Source of the DNA: an uncultured Collinsella sp.
Lineage (GTDB): Bacteria > Actinomycetota > Coriobacteriia > Coriobacteriales > Coriobacteriaceae
Assembly: GCA_959602875.1 (NCBI GenBank)
Contig: CAUGVQ010000090.1
Span: forward strand, 1-8,399
Direction of reading: 5' to 3'
DNA: 8,399 nucleotides
In this document: positions 1-5,719 of the stretch, piece after piece
Numbering within the stretch: position 1 is the first letter of the stretch
How the letters are laid out: every line of letters begins with the position of its first letter
The notes under the pieces: model-generated
Seen by the model: only the letters and a program-made list of their open reading frames with translations
The model's database searches: none
Told to the model about the DNA's origin: nothing
Translations under genes and position numbers: made by a program

Positions 1-418
1 GGCCGAGACCGATGGAGATGCCATGACGGAGCGGAACCGGAATGGCATCCATGATGGCCTCACGCAGGCCGCAGAGAACGAGCACGAGAATCGCGATGCC
101 CTCGATCATGATGACAGCCATAGCGGTCTGCCAGCCGTAGCCCATGGAACCGCAGAGGGTGAAGGCAACAATCGAGTTGATGCCCATGCCCGAAGCGCAA
201 GCCAGCGGACGGTTGGAGAACACGCCCATAGCGATGGTCATGATAGCAGCACCGATGCAGGTGGCCGTGACGGCCGCGGTCGTGGGAATGCCCGCCGCGG
301 AAAGAATGCTCGGGTTCACCACGATGATGTACGCCATGGCCAAAAACGTGGTAAGACCGGCGCGCACCTCCGTAGCAGAGTTCGAGCCGCGCTCGGATAG
401 CTTGAAGAACGTATCCAT
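1..418 (-). CDS. NCS2-family purine nucleobase permease, N-terminal part (runs off left edge)
   Basis: About 139 N-terminal residues are present; the rest lies beyond position 1. Translation of the minus strand from the ATG at 418-416 begins MDTFFKLSERGSNSATEVRA and continues without stops into hydrophobic segments. It carries the family's early signature GLTTFLAMAYIIVVNP, then SGMGINS and a later IPVPLRHGISIGLG stretch. These match the AzgA/PbuG branch of the NCS2 family, inner-membrane proton symporters for guanine, hypoxanthine or adenine; the exact substrate cannot be told from this fragment. Three to four membrane helices are covered. The start is supported by an AAGGGGAG ribosome binding site about 3 bases upstream. 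The gene follows dut in the same direction after a 49-bp gap with no clear terminator, so it may be read through from nrdR-dut. Family assignment is firm; a specific symbol is not justified. Confidence 0.88.
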   Translation of the reverse strand, partial: MDTFFKLSERGSNSATEVRAGLTTFLAMAYIIVVNPSILSAAGIPTTAAVTATCIGAAIMTIAMGVFSNRPLACASGMGINSIVAFTLCGSMGYGWQTAMAVIMIEGIAILVLVLCGLREAIMDAIPVPLRHGISIGLG

Positions 419-467
419 CTACTCCCCTTTTCCTTCGATGTGTTCTTCCCTTATATGCTCGGATGCC

Positions 468-911
468 CTACTGGGCACCGCTGGAGCCAAATCCCCCCGT
501 GCCGCGATCGGTCTCGTCGAGTTCGTTAACTTCAACGAGGTTAACAACGGGGACCTCCTGGATCACGAGCTGGGCGATGCGCTCGCCGCGCTCGATCTCA
601 ATCGGATTCTCGGAATCAAGATTGACGACGATGATCTTAAGCTCGCCGCGATAATGAGCGTCGATAAGACCAGGGGTGTTAGCTATAGACAAACCCCTCT
701 TGAGAGCCATACCGCTACGCGGCTGCACGAAGCCGGCATACCCGTCCGGAACAGCGATGGCAAGCCCTGTGGGAATCAGCCGACGACCCAGCGGCTCGAT
801 CACGCACGATTCGTTGGCACGAAGATCGAGACCAGCATCCCCCGTATAGGCATACGAAGGAACCTCGATACTCGGGTCCAAGCGCTTGATAGCAACATCA
901 ATCGTAGGCAC
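468..911 (-). CDS. dut: dUTP diphosphatase (trimeric dUTPase)
   Basis: Hydrolyses dUTP to dUMP and pyrophosphate in the cytoplasm, keeping uracil out of DNA and supplying dUMP for thymidylate synthesis. The 147-residue protein has the usual length and all five motifs of the homotrimeric family: I GDAGLDLRA (24-32), II PRSGMALKRG (64-73), III TPGLIDAHYRGE (79-90) with the catalytic Asp84 and uracil-stacking Tyr87, IV RGERIAQLV (108-116), and the mobile Gly-rich motif V RGTGGFGSSG (136-145). In motif III the residue before the Tyr is His where Asp is common (IDSDYRG); this is a minor variation. The start codon is GTG at 911-909. It is chosen because a good GAGGTGAT ribosome binding site lies just upstream, overlapping the end of nrdR, and because PTIDVAIKRLD is a typical dUTPase N-terminus. 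Only 4 bases separate it from nrdR, so the two are coupled. Confidence 0.96.
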   Translation of the reverse strand: MPTIDVAIKRLDPSIEVPSYAYTGDAGLDLRANESCVIEPLGRRLIPTGLAIAVPDGYAGFVQPRSGMALKRGLSIANTPGLIDAHYRGELKIIVVNLDSENPIEIERGERIAQLVIQEVPVVNLVEVNELDETDRGTGGFGSSGAQ

Positions 912-914
912 GAA

Positions 915-922
915 ATCACCTC
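915..922 (-). promoter_or_regulatory. Ribosome binding site of dut, embedded in the nrdR stop region
   Basis: On the minus strand GAGGTGAT overlaps the last codons and TGA stop of nrdR and sits about 7 bases (from the GAGG core) before the dut GTG start. Terminating ribosomes on nrdR therefore reach the dut start directly. This decides the GTG at 911 as the dut start and implies translational coupling of the two genes. Confidence 0.75.
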
Positions 923-1359
923 AGCTTAGCGAGCTCGTCGACGAACTCATCGATATCCTTGAAGTCGCGATACACCGAGGCGAAGCGAATGTAGGCCACC
1001 TTGTCCAGTGCCTCGAGCCGCTTCAGAACCATGTCACCGATATCATGAGAGGTTATGGATTTGAAGGGCTTGGTGCGAAGCTCCTGCTCGATCCCGTCGA
1101 TCAGGTTGTTCAGCGTGGCTAGATCGATATCGCGCTTAGACGTGGCGCGCATGAGACCGACCAGCAGCTTATTCCTATCGAAGGGCTGCGTGGTGCCGTC
1201 GCTCTTTATGACCTCAATAGGGTCCTCGCACCGCTCGAACGTTGTGAAACGGTACCCACAAGAGCGGCACTCGCGTCTGCGCTTGATGGCGTTGGAGGTC
1301 TCCTGCATACGGGAATCGATAACTCGTGTATCGTCTGCTCCGCATTTTGGACAGCGCAT
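916..1359 (-). CDS. nrdR: Transcriptional repressor NrdR
   Basis: NrdR is a nucleotide-sensing repressor of ribonucleotide reductase genes. It binds paired NrdR boxes when loaded with dATP/ATP. The 147-residue protein has the full architecture: an N-terminal zinc ribbon MRCPKCG with Cys3, Cys6, Cys31 and Cys34 (CRSCGYRF), the conserved RRRECRSCG DNA-binding segment, then an ATP-cone domain from about residue 46 to 136 (IEVIKSDGTTQPFDRNKL through YIRFASVYRDF). The start ATG (1359-1357) has AAGGAG 6-7 bases upstream. It is followed by dut after 4 bases and preceded by a LysM gene beside lexA; the order lexA, LysM gene, nrdR also occurs in Mycobacterium (Rv2720, Rv2719c, Rv2718c). No ribonucleotide reductase gene is in the window, so its main targets lie elsewhere. 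Two candidate NrdR boxes upstream suggest autoregulation. Confidence 0.97.
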   Translation of the reverse strand: MRCPKCGADDTRVIDSRMQETSNAIKRRRECRSCGYRFTTFERCEDPIEVIKSDGTTQPFDRNKLLVGLMRATSKRDIDLATLNNLIDGIEQELRTKPFKSITSHDIGDMVLKRLEALDKVAYIRFASVYRDFKDIDEFVDELAKLR

Positions 1360-1392
1360 CAGGTCTCCTTGCTCGGTGAAAACTTGATAAGC

Positions 1393-1439
1393 ATACCACG
1401 AGTTGTGGTTCAGACCAGAATATTTCGCATATGTTGTGG
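1393..1439 (-). promoter_or_regulatory. Candidate paired NrdR boxes upstream of nrdR
   Basis: On the minus strand, CCACAACATATG begins at 1439 and CCACAACTCGTGGT begins at 1408. The shared CCACAAC is repeated with a start-to-start distance of 31 bp, about three helical turns. The second copy forms a perfect inverted repeat ACCAC-N5-GTGGT (1395-1409). NrdR boxes are 16-bp imperfect palindromes of the type ACACWATATATWGTGT, usually in pairs about three turns apart. The first element fits the left half (CAC-A-A-ATAT) and the second keeps both CAC/GTG ends. A weak -10-like TATGCT directly follows the second element. The right half of the first box is degenerate, so this is a candidate only. Confidence 0.5.
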
Positions 1440-1506
1440 GATTAAAACCAACTCCAAGGCCAGATGGGGGGATTCAAGACCCACCCGTCCGGTGCACAGC
1501 AGCTTG

Positions 1507-1962
1507 TTATGACTGAGAGGGTACGAGAATGGTGTCCCCCGCGATGAGCACCACCGAATCGAAGGAGTTGTGGGACTCGATAATGTCTGCAGTCTCCTGC
1601 GTGCTGAGGCCCTCGATAGGATGAGACTCGGCAAGTGTCCAGAGAGAATCGCCCTCACGGACAGAAGTCTCTGTCCAAGCGACCTCAGATGCGGTTTGCG
1701 AGACAAGGTCCGCCCTGTTGGAGAAGGTGGACACACCGGCGACAAAGACGATCAGAAACATAACGACAACGCCGACGAGAGCGCAGACGCGTGCGAGGCT
1801 CGAGGTGCGGGTCTCCGGACGATGGGCCACCTGGCGCTCAGGGCGAGCGTGACCCAGCGAGCCCTCGACAACGACAAATCGAGTCTTAACATCCACGCGA
1901 CGAGCGGGCGCCTCAGAGGCGAGCGCGAGGTTACCGTAGACCATCATGTTGGAGTTCATCAT
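1507..1962 (-). CDS. LysM-domain membrane protein, candidate SOS cell-division inhibitor (YneA/ChiZ-like)
   Basis: The 151-residue protein has a charged N-terminal cytoplasmic part (about 1-57), one transmembrane helix (about 59-80, VCALVGVVVMFLIVFVAG) and an external LysM peptidoglycan-binding domain near the C-terminus (about 100-148, VREGDSLWTLAESHP to AGDTILVPSQS). This is the layout of B. subtilis YneA and M. tuberculosis Rv2719c/ChiZ, small proteins encoded divergently from lexA that halt division during the SOS response. The start at ATG 1962-1960 (an adjacent ATG at 1959 is equally possible) is chosen because GGAGAAGGG lies 7 bases upstream; the longer in-frame extension to 2031 would start beyond that site and overlap an SOS box. 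A strong promoter with an SOS box in its spacer lies about 80 bp upstream. The role is inferred from context and architecture; overall sequence similarity among these proteins is low. nrdR follows after 147 bp. Confidence 0.82.
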   Translation of the reverse strand: MMNSNMMVYGNLALASEAPARRVDVKTRFVVVEGSLGHARPERQVAHRPETRTSSLARVCALVGVVVMFLIVFVAGVSTFSNRADLVSQTASEVAWTETSVREGDSLWTLAESHPIEGLSTQETADIIESHNSFDSVVLIAGDTILVPSQS

Positions 1963-1978
1963 CTCTGTTCCCTTCTCC
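1963..1978 (-). promoter_or_regulatory. Ribosome binding site fixing the LysM gene start
   Basis: On the minus strand GGAGAAGGG (1978-1970) precedes the tandem ATGATG (1962-1957) by 7 bases. No comparable site precedes the more upstream in-frame ATG at 2031, so the shorter 151-residue product is preferred. Confidence 0.65.
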
Positions 1979-2030
1979 GTAGATTCGACAACATGGTTAT
2001 ATCGAATCGTGCGGACAAAAGACTGGCGCA

Positions 2031-2044
2031 AGAACGAGTGTTCG
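2031..2044. promoter_or_regulatory. SOS box 1 (LexA operator)
   Basis: AGAACGAGTGTTCG matches the Gram-positive/actinobacterial LexA site CGAAC-N4-GTTCG at 9 of 10 fixed positions. It lies in the gap between lexA and the divergent LysM gene, close to the expected transcription start of the LysM gene, and starts 28 bp before box 2. Confidence 0.85.
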
Positions 2045-2050
2045 TGTATT

Positions 2051-2078
2051 ATTATCGGCGAACAGCTGTTCCTGTCAA
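2051..2078 (-). promoter_or_regulatory. Sigma-70-type promoter of the LysM gene
   Basis: On the minus strand a perfect -35 TTGACA (2078-2073) is followed by a 16-bp spacer and GATAAT (2056-2051), which matches TATAAT at 5 of 6 positions. Transcription would start near 2044, giving a leader of about 80 bases before the ATG at 1962. SOS box 2 (2059-2072) lies wholly within the spacer, so LexA bound there would exclude RNA polymerase. Confidence 0.82.
2059..2072. promoter_or_regulatory. SOS box 2 (LexA operator) in the LysM promoter spacer
   Basis: CGAACAGCTGTTCC matches CGAAC-N4-GTTCG at 9 of 10 positions, with a perfect 12-bp palindrome GAACAGCTGTTC at its core (2060-2071). It occupies the spacer between the -35 and -10 elements of the LysM gene promoter, the classical place for strong repression. 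It starts 28 bp after box 1 and 28 bp before box 3. Confidence 0.92.
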
Positions 2079-2086
2079 GAGAAATT

Positions 2087-2100
2087 CGAACAGCAGTTTG
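2087..2100. promoter_or_regulatory. SOS box 3 (LexA operator) upstream of lexA
   Basis: CGAACAGCAGTTTG matches CGAAC-N4-GTTCG at 9 of 10 positions. It ends 22 bp before the lexA ATG and so sits in the lexA promoter or leader, where bound LexA would repress its own gene. It starts 28 bp after box 2. Confidence 0.88.
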
Positions 2101-2122
2101 TATTTTTGAGAGGACGGTCCCT

Positions 2123-2761
2123 ATGGCAAGGAAGATTACGAAGCGTCAGCAGCAGATTTACGACTTCATTCGCACCTACCAGCAGGAGAAGGGCTATCCG
2201 CCCAGCGTTCGCGAGATGGCGGCGGCGGTAGGGCTCTCTTCGCCCTCGACTGTGCACGCGCATCTCTCTGCCCTTGAAGCCCATGGGCTTATCAAGCGCG
2301 ATGCAACGAAGCCGCGCGCGCTTGAGCTCTTCAATGAGGATGGCTCGTCCGTGAAGCTTGCCGAGGTAAAAGAGTCTCCCAACAGAAACACCGTCGAGCT
2401 TCCGCTCGTCGGGCGCGTCGCAGCGGGCATGCCCATCCTCGCCGAGCAGAACGTTGAGGACACCTTCACCCTCCCCACGGAGATCACGACCGATTCGTGC
2501 TCCTTCATCCTCGAGGTTCACGGTGACTCTATGATTAACGCCGGCATCTTCAACGGCGACTATCTGGTGGTCCGCGAGCAGAAGAGTGCAATGAACGGAG
2601 AGATCGTCGTTGCGATGATCGATGGCGAGGCCACGGTGAAGACCTTCTACAAGGAGCGCGGTCGCGTCCGACTGCAGCCGGAAAACGACACGATGGAGCC
2701 CATCTACGCCGAGAATCCAACTATCCTCGGTAAGGTTGTCGCCCTGATGAGGCGCTTCTAG
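2123..2761 (+). CDS. lexA: SOS repressor LexA
   Basis: LexA represses DNA-damage genes and is inactivated by RecA-stimulated self-cleavage. The 212-residue protein has an N-terminal winged-helix DNA-binding domain (KITKRQQQIYDFI, then PPSVREMAAAVGLSSPSTVH at 26-45) and a C-terminal S24 peptidase domain. The cleavage site is Ala101-Gly102 in VGRVAAGMPI. The catalytic pair is Ser136 in VHGDSM and Lys173 in EATVKTF. All key residues are present, so the protein should be a functional, cleavable repressor. The start at ATG 2123 is supported by GAGAGGA 8 bases upstream and by the standard N-terminal length. The open frame reaches back to 1946 but would run through the operators and lacks homology there. 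It is divergent from the LysM gene and followed 2 bp downstream by a membrane-protein gene. Three SOS boxes upstream indicate autoregulation. Confidence 0.98.
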   Translation: MARKITKRQQQIYDFIRTYQQEKGYPPSVREMAAAVGLSSPSTVHAHLSALEAHGLIKRDATKPRALELFNEDGSSVKLAEVKESPNRNTVELPLVGRVAAGMPILAEQNVEDTFTLPTEITTDSCSFILEVHGDSMINAGIFNGDYLVVREQKSAMNGEIVVAMIDGEATVKTFYKERGRVRLQPENDTMEPIYAENPTILGKVVALMRRF

Positions 2762-2763
2762 GC

Positions 2764-3480
2764 ATGCCGGAAAAGCTCCGAGCCGTCCGAGAGCGCATCA
2801 CTCTGTTCGATACGCTCCGCGGGTTCACCATCATCTCGATGGTGGCCTTTCACGCCTGCTATGACCTTGCCTATATCGAGGGCGTTCCCATGCCATGGTT
2901 CACGGGGACGCCCTTTCAGGCTTTCTGGCGGTGCTCCATCAGCTGGACCTTTCTGTTTATCGCAGGTTGGATGGCATCGTTCTCGCGAAACAACCTCAAA
3001 CGTGGAGGCATATACGCCGCCGCTGCAGCACTTGTCTTTATAGCCACGACTCTGGTAAGCGTGGACACACCTGTAAGCTTTGGCATCCTGTTCTGTATGG
3101 CGGCATGCACGTTGCTTGTTGCGGCAACAAAGCCGATGCTTCAGAACGTGCCGGCGTCAGCGGGACTCGCGGGTTCACTACTGCTCTTCGCCCTCACCTA
3201 TGCCATTCCCCTTTGTCACTACGATATAGCGGGACTTGCCTGGCTTGGCTTTCCCGGACCCGCCTTTGCCTCGGGGGATTACTATCCCCTTCTCCCCTAC
3301 CTCTTTATGTATCTCGCCGGCTTCTTCGCATCGGTGATAGTCGACGGCATCACCAAAGGGGGATATCCGGCATGGACAAAACGCGACTGGTGCCCGCCCC
3401 TTACCGCTGTCGGTCACGCCAGCCTCGTGATCTATCTGTTGCACCAACCTCTGCTGTTGGCTCTTATTGAATTGCTGTAA
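2764..3480 (+). CDS. DUF1624/HGSNAT-like multi-spanning membrane protein (putative acyltransferase)
   Basis: The 238-residue integral membrane protein opens with ITLFDTLRGFTIISMVAFHA (12-31), the signature of the DUF1624 / heparan-alpha-glucosaminide N-acetyltransferase catalytic family, and ends with the family-like HASLVIYLLHQPLLLALIEL (218-237). About seven hydrophobic helices are visible (roughly 18-38, 58-75, 84-101, 104-121, 133-150, 176-194, 217-237). The conserved Arg19 and His30 are present. Relatives are thought to move acetyl or acyl groups across the membrane onto sugars or cell-envelope polymers; the bacterial substrate is unknown, and I do not assign one. The start lies only 2 bp after the lexA stop with no strong ribosome binding site of its own, so it is probably translated by coupling on the lexA mRNA and rises with the SOS response. 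It converges on hflX. Confidence 0.85.
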   Translation: MPEKLRAVRERITLFDTLRGFTIISMVAFHACYDLAYIEGVPMPWFTGTPFQAFWRCSISWTFLFIAGWMASFSRNNLKRGGIYAAAAALVFIATTLVSVDTPVSFGILFCMAACTLLVAATKPMLQNVPASAGLAGSLLLFALTYAIPLCHYDIAGLAWLGFPGPAFASGDYYPLLPYLFMYLAGFFASVIVDGITKGGYPAWTKRDWCPPLTAVGHASLVIYLLHQPLLLALIELL

Positions 3481-3504
3481 CGGCTACGCCACGGGAAACC
3501 GAAT
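3481..3504. other. 24-bp convergent gap between the lexA operon and hflX
   Basis: The plus-strand operon and the minus-strand hflX operon stop within 24 bp of each other. I see no GC-rich hairpin followed by a T tract on either strand here, so termination is either Rho-dependent or occurs inside the opposing gene. Overlapping 3' transcripts are likely. Confidence 0.5.
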
Positions 3505-4800
3505 TTAGTTTGCGTCAGATTCAAAAGGCGCGAGGATGCCCCCAAGGCGCGGCCCAACCTTGGCGACCACATGAACGCCGTTTTCATCGAACTCCTCGAC
3601 GAGCACCTGCCCCTGTTCATGAATCGCCTTGAGCAGGGCGCCCTCGCAATACGGCAGAACGACATCGACGATAGCGTCGAGACGCGCGGCTTCGACCGAG
3701 AGCCGATCGATGAGGCCTTCCAATCCCTCGCCGGTATAGGCGGAGCAGAGCACCGCTTCCGGGAAGCGAAGTGAGAGTGCCCGCCTGTCCTCGTCACCGA
3801 GCAAATCGCATTTGTTGAACACGATAACCGCCGGCGTATCGCCCGCACCGATCTCCTCGAGAACCCGGTCCACCGCCTCCAGATGGCGCTCGAAGTCATC
3901 GTCGGAGGCATCAACCACCTTCAAGATGAGGTCGGCGTCACGTGCTTCGGCGAGCGTAGATTTAAAGGCCTCCACAAGTCCATGCGGGAGCTTCTGAATG
4001 AACCCGACAGTGTCGGTGATGGTGAGCTCTCGTCCACCAGGAAGCCGATAGGCCCTCGTTGTGGGGTCAAGCGTGGCAAATAGCTTGTCCTGCGCAAGAA
4101 CGGCAGAACCGGTGAGCTTGTTGAGCAGCGAGGACTTCCCGGCATTGGTGTAGCCGGCAAGCGCTACGCGAAACGAGTTTGAGGCGACACGGCTCTTGGC
4201 CTGTACGTCACGCCTGCGCTCGAGCTCCTTAAGCTCACGGCGAAGCGATGCGATGCGGTTGCGAATGAGGCGCCGGTCGACTTCGAGCTGACTCTCTCCC
4301 TGGCCGAAACGGCTGCCGATACCACCTCTGGTCTGCTCCTTCGCAAGATGACTCCACATGCCGCGCAGACGTGGCAGCAGATACTGCAGCTGCGCGAGCT
4401 GCACCTGAAGGCGTCCCTCGCGCGTTGTCGCATGAAGGCCGAAGATGTCGAGAATGAGTGCGGTGCGATCGATGATCTTAACCGGTTCACCCACGGCGCG
4501 CTCGAGATTCGTTTGCTGCGAGGGCGTGAGGTCGTCATCGAAGATCACGACGTCCGCATCGATGCGGCGGACAAGGCCGCAAAGCTCTTCTACTTTTCCT
4601 GAGCCGATATACGTTCGGGAATTCGGGCGGTCGAGGCGCTGGGATATCCGCGCAACCGTCTCGGCTCCGGCCGTGTCCGCCAATCGCTCGAGCTCGTCAA
4701 GCGACCTCTCGACAGGCCATCCGCCAGGTCTGCCCTCGACGCCCACGAGCACCGCTCGTTCGGGTACCGGGGCAGTGGAAACGAGAGGAAAGCGCGCCAT
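3505..4800 (-). CDS. hflX: Ribosome-associated GTPase HflX
   Basis: HflX is a GTPase that binds the 50S subunit and splits stalled or hibernating ribosomes. The 431-residue protein has the HflX N-terminal domain, a linker Gly-rich segment (about 159-173, GGIGSRFGQGESQLE) and a GTPase domain: G1 GYTNAGKS (216-223), switch I ATLDPTTR (242-249), G3 DTVGF (263-267), G4 NKCD (329-332), G5 SA (353-354), then a short C-terminal domain. The Gly-rich segment reads SRFGQGE where many homologues have TRGPGE, one residue longer. The frame is open to 4887, but the ATG at 4800 is chosen because GGAGGG lies 8 bases upstream and the extra N-terminus overlaps miaA without homology. It starts 1 base after the miaA stop (TAACATG). 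The miaA-hflX linkage is also seen in E. coli (miaA-hfq-hflX) and Mycobacterium. Confidence 0.96.
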   Translation of the reverse strand: MARFPLVSTAPVPERAVLVGVEGRPGGWPVERSLDELERLADTAGAETVARISQRLDRPNSRTYIGSGKVEELCGLVRRIDADVVIFDDDLTPSQQTNLERAVGEPVKIIDRTALILDIFGLHATTREGRLQVQLAQLQYLLPRLRGMWSHLAKEQTRGGIGSRFGQGESQLEVDRRLIRNRIASLRRELKELERRRDVQAKSRVASNSFRVALAGYTNAGKSSLLNKLTGSAVLAQDKLFATLDPTTRAYRLPGGRELTITDTVGFIQKLPHGLVEAFKSTLAEARDADLILKVVDASDDDFERHLEAVDRVLEEIGAGDTPAVIVFNKCDLLGDEDRRALSLRFPEAVLCSAYTGEGLEGLIDRLSVEAARLDAIVDVVLPYCEGALLKAIHEQGQVLVEEFDENGVHVVAKVGPRLGGILAPFESDAN

Positions 4801-4814
4801 GTTACAAGCCCTCC
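4801..4814 (-). promoter_or_regulatory. Ribosome binding site of hflX inside the miaA 3' end
   Basis: On the minus strand GGAGGG (4814-4809) lies within the last miaA codons, 8 bases before the hflX ATG at 4800. It selects this ATG over the in-frame codon at 4887 and couples hflX translation to miaA termination. Confidence 0.75.
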
Positions 4815-5719
4815 CTCTCCCGAATGAACGCGATGGCGCCCTCAACCCCGGCCTCGTCCATATCGATCCAGAAGATACGGCTGTCACGCTTGAACCAGCT
4901 GAGTTGACGCTTGGCGTAACGGCGAGAGCGCATCTTGATAAGGTCCACCGCCTCAGATAAGGTCAACGCCCCCTCAAGGTAATCGATAATCTCTTTGTAA
5001 CCGATGGCCTGCCGCGAGGTGAGGGCCAACGAGAGTCCTTGGTCAACCAAACCCTTTACCTCATCAATCAAGCCCATCTCCATCATGAGGTCGACGCGCT
5101 TGTTGATGCGCTCGTAGAGTACCGCACGGTCGCAGGTAAGACCGTACTGGGAGGAACGGTAGTGCACGCGGTTCTCGGAAAAACCGGCACGCTGCTCCGC
5201 ATAGGACACGCCCTCATCGCTCATCTCAAGAGCGCGGACCACACGGCGCGTGTTGTGGGGATGGATGGCCTCGGCACTCGCGGAGTCACGCTCGGCAAGC
5301 AGGGCATGAAGCGCGTCGGCACCGATGCGCTCAAGAAGCTCCTCGTACCGGGAGCGAGAAGCACTCTCAAGCTCACCCGAGGGGAAATCGAACTCATCGA
5401 TCACCGCGCGCACGTAGAGACCCGTGCCGCCGCACAGGACGGCAGGGCGCCCCGCAGCATTGATCTTATCGATAGCCGCGCGAGCATCACGCTGAAAGAG
5501 CGCAGCGGAATAGGATGTGCCGGGGTCGGCCACGTCTACCATCAAAAGCGGCGCGCGGCACTCCTCAGGGCTCATCTTAGCCGTACCGATATCCATGCCG
5601 CGGTACACCTGCATCGAATCGGCGGAGATGACAGACGTGCCTATCGTCGCAGCAAGACCGTCTGCTACCGCACTCTTACCGACGGCGGTGGGGCCCACGA
5701 CGGCAAGGACGTCGATCAT
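4802..5719 (-). CDS. miaA: tRNA dimethylallyltransferase MiaA
   Basis: MiaA transfers a dimethylallyl group from DMAPP to N6 of A37 in tRNAs that read UNN codons, giving i6A, the substrate of MiaB. The 305-residue protein has normal length and the expected motifs: P-loop GPTAVGKS (9-16), the ADSMQVYRGMDIGTAK catalytic/DMAPP segment (33-48, with Asp34), GGTGLY (97-102), HPHNTRRVVRALE (153-165), SRQAIGYKE (235-243) and RRYAKRQLSWFKRD (267-279). The ATG at 5719-5717 overlaps the miaB stop by 4 bases (ATGA), and the gene ends 1 base before hflX starts, so it is the middle of a tightly coupled set. No ribosome binding site of its own stands out. All key residues are intact. Confidence 0.97.
   Translation of the reverse strand: MIDVLAVVGPTAVGKSAVADGLAATIGTSVISADSMQVYRGMDIGTAKMSPEECRAPLLMVDVADPGTSYSAALFQRDARAAIDKINAAGRPAVLCGGTGLYVRAVIDEFDFPSGELESASRSRYEELLERIGADALHALLAERDSASAEAIHPHNTRRVVRALEMSDEGVSYAEQRAGFSENRVHYRSSQYGLTCDRAVLYERINKRVDLMMEMGLIDEVKGLVDQGLSLALTSRQAIGYKEIIDYLEGALTLSEAVDLIKMRSRRYAKRQLSWFKRDSRIFWIDMDEAGVEGAIAFIREREGL

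Noticed and set aside
464..477. Small inverted repeat TGCCC-TACT-GGGCA over the dut stop codon as a terminator
   Set aside because: Only a 5-bp stem and no T tract on either strand; it could form a weak hairpin but does not meet the pattern of an intrinsic terminator.
144..929. Long plus-strand open frame over the permease and dut
   Set aside because: It is a shadow of two clear minus-strand genes with recognisable products, a common effect in GC-rich DNA; its translation has no recognisable domain.
1946..2122. N-terminal extension of lexA back to 1946
   Set aside because: The added residues show no LexA homology and would run through all three operators; ATG 2123 has a good ribosome binding site and gives standard length.
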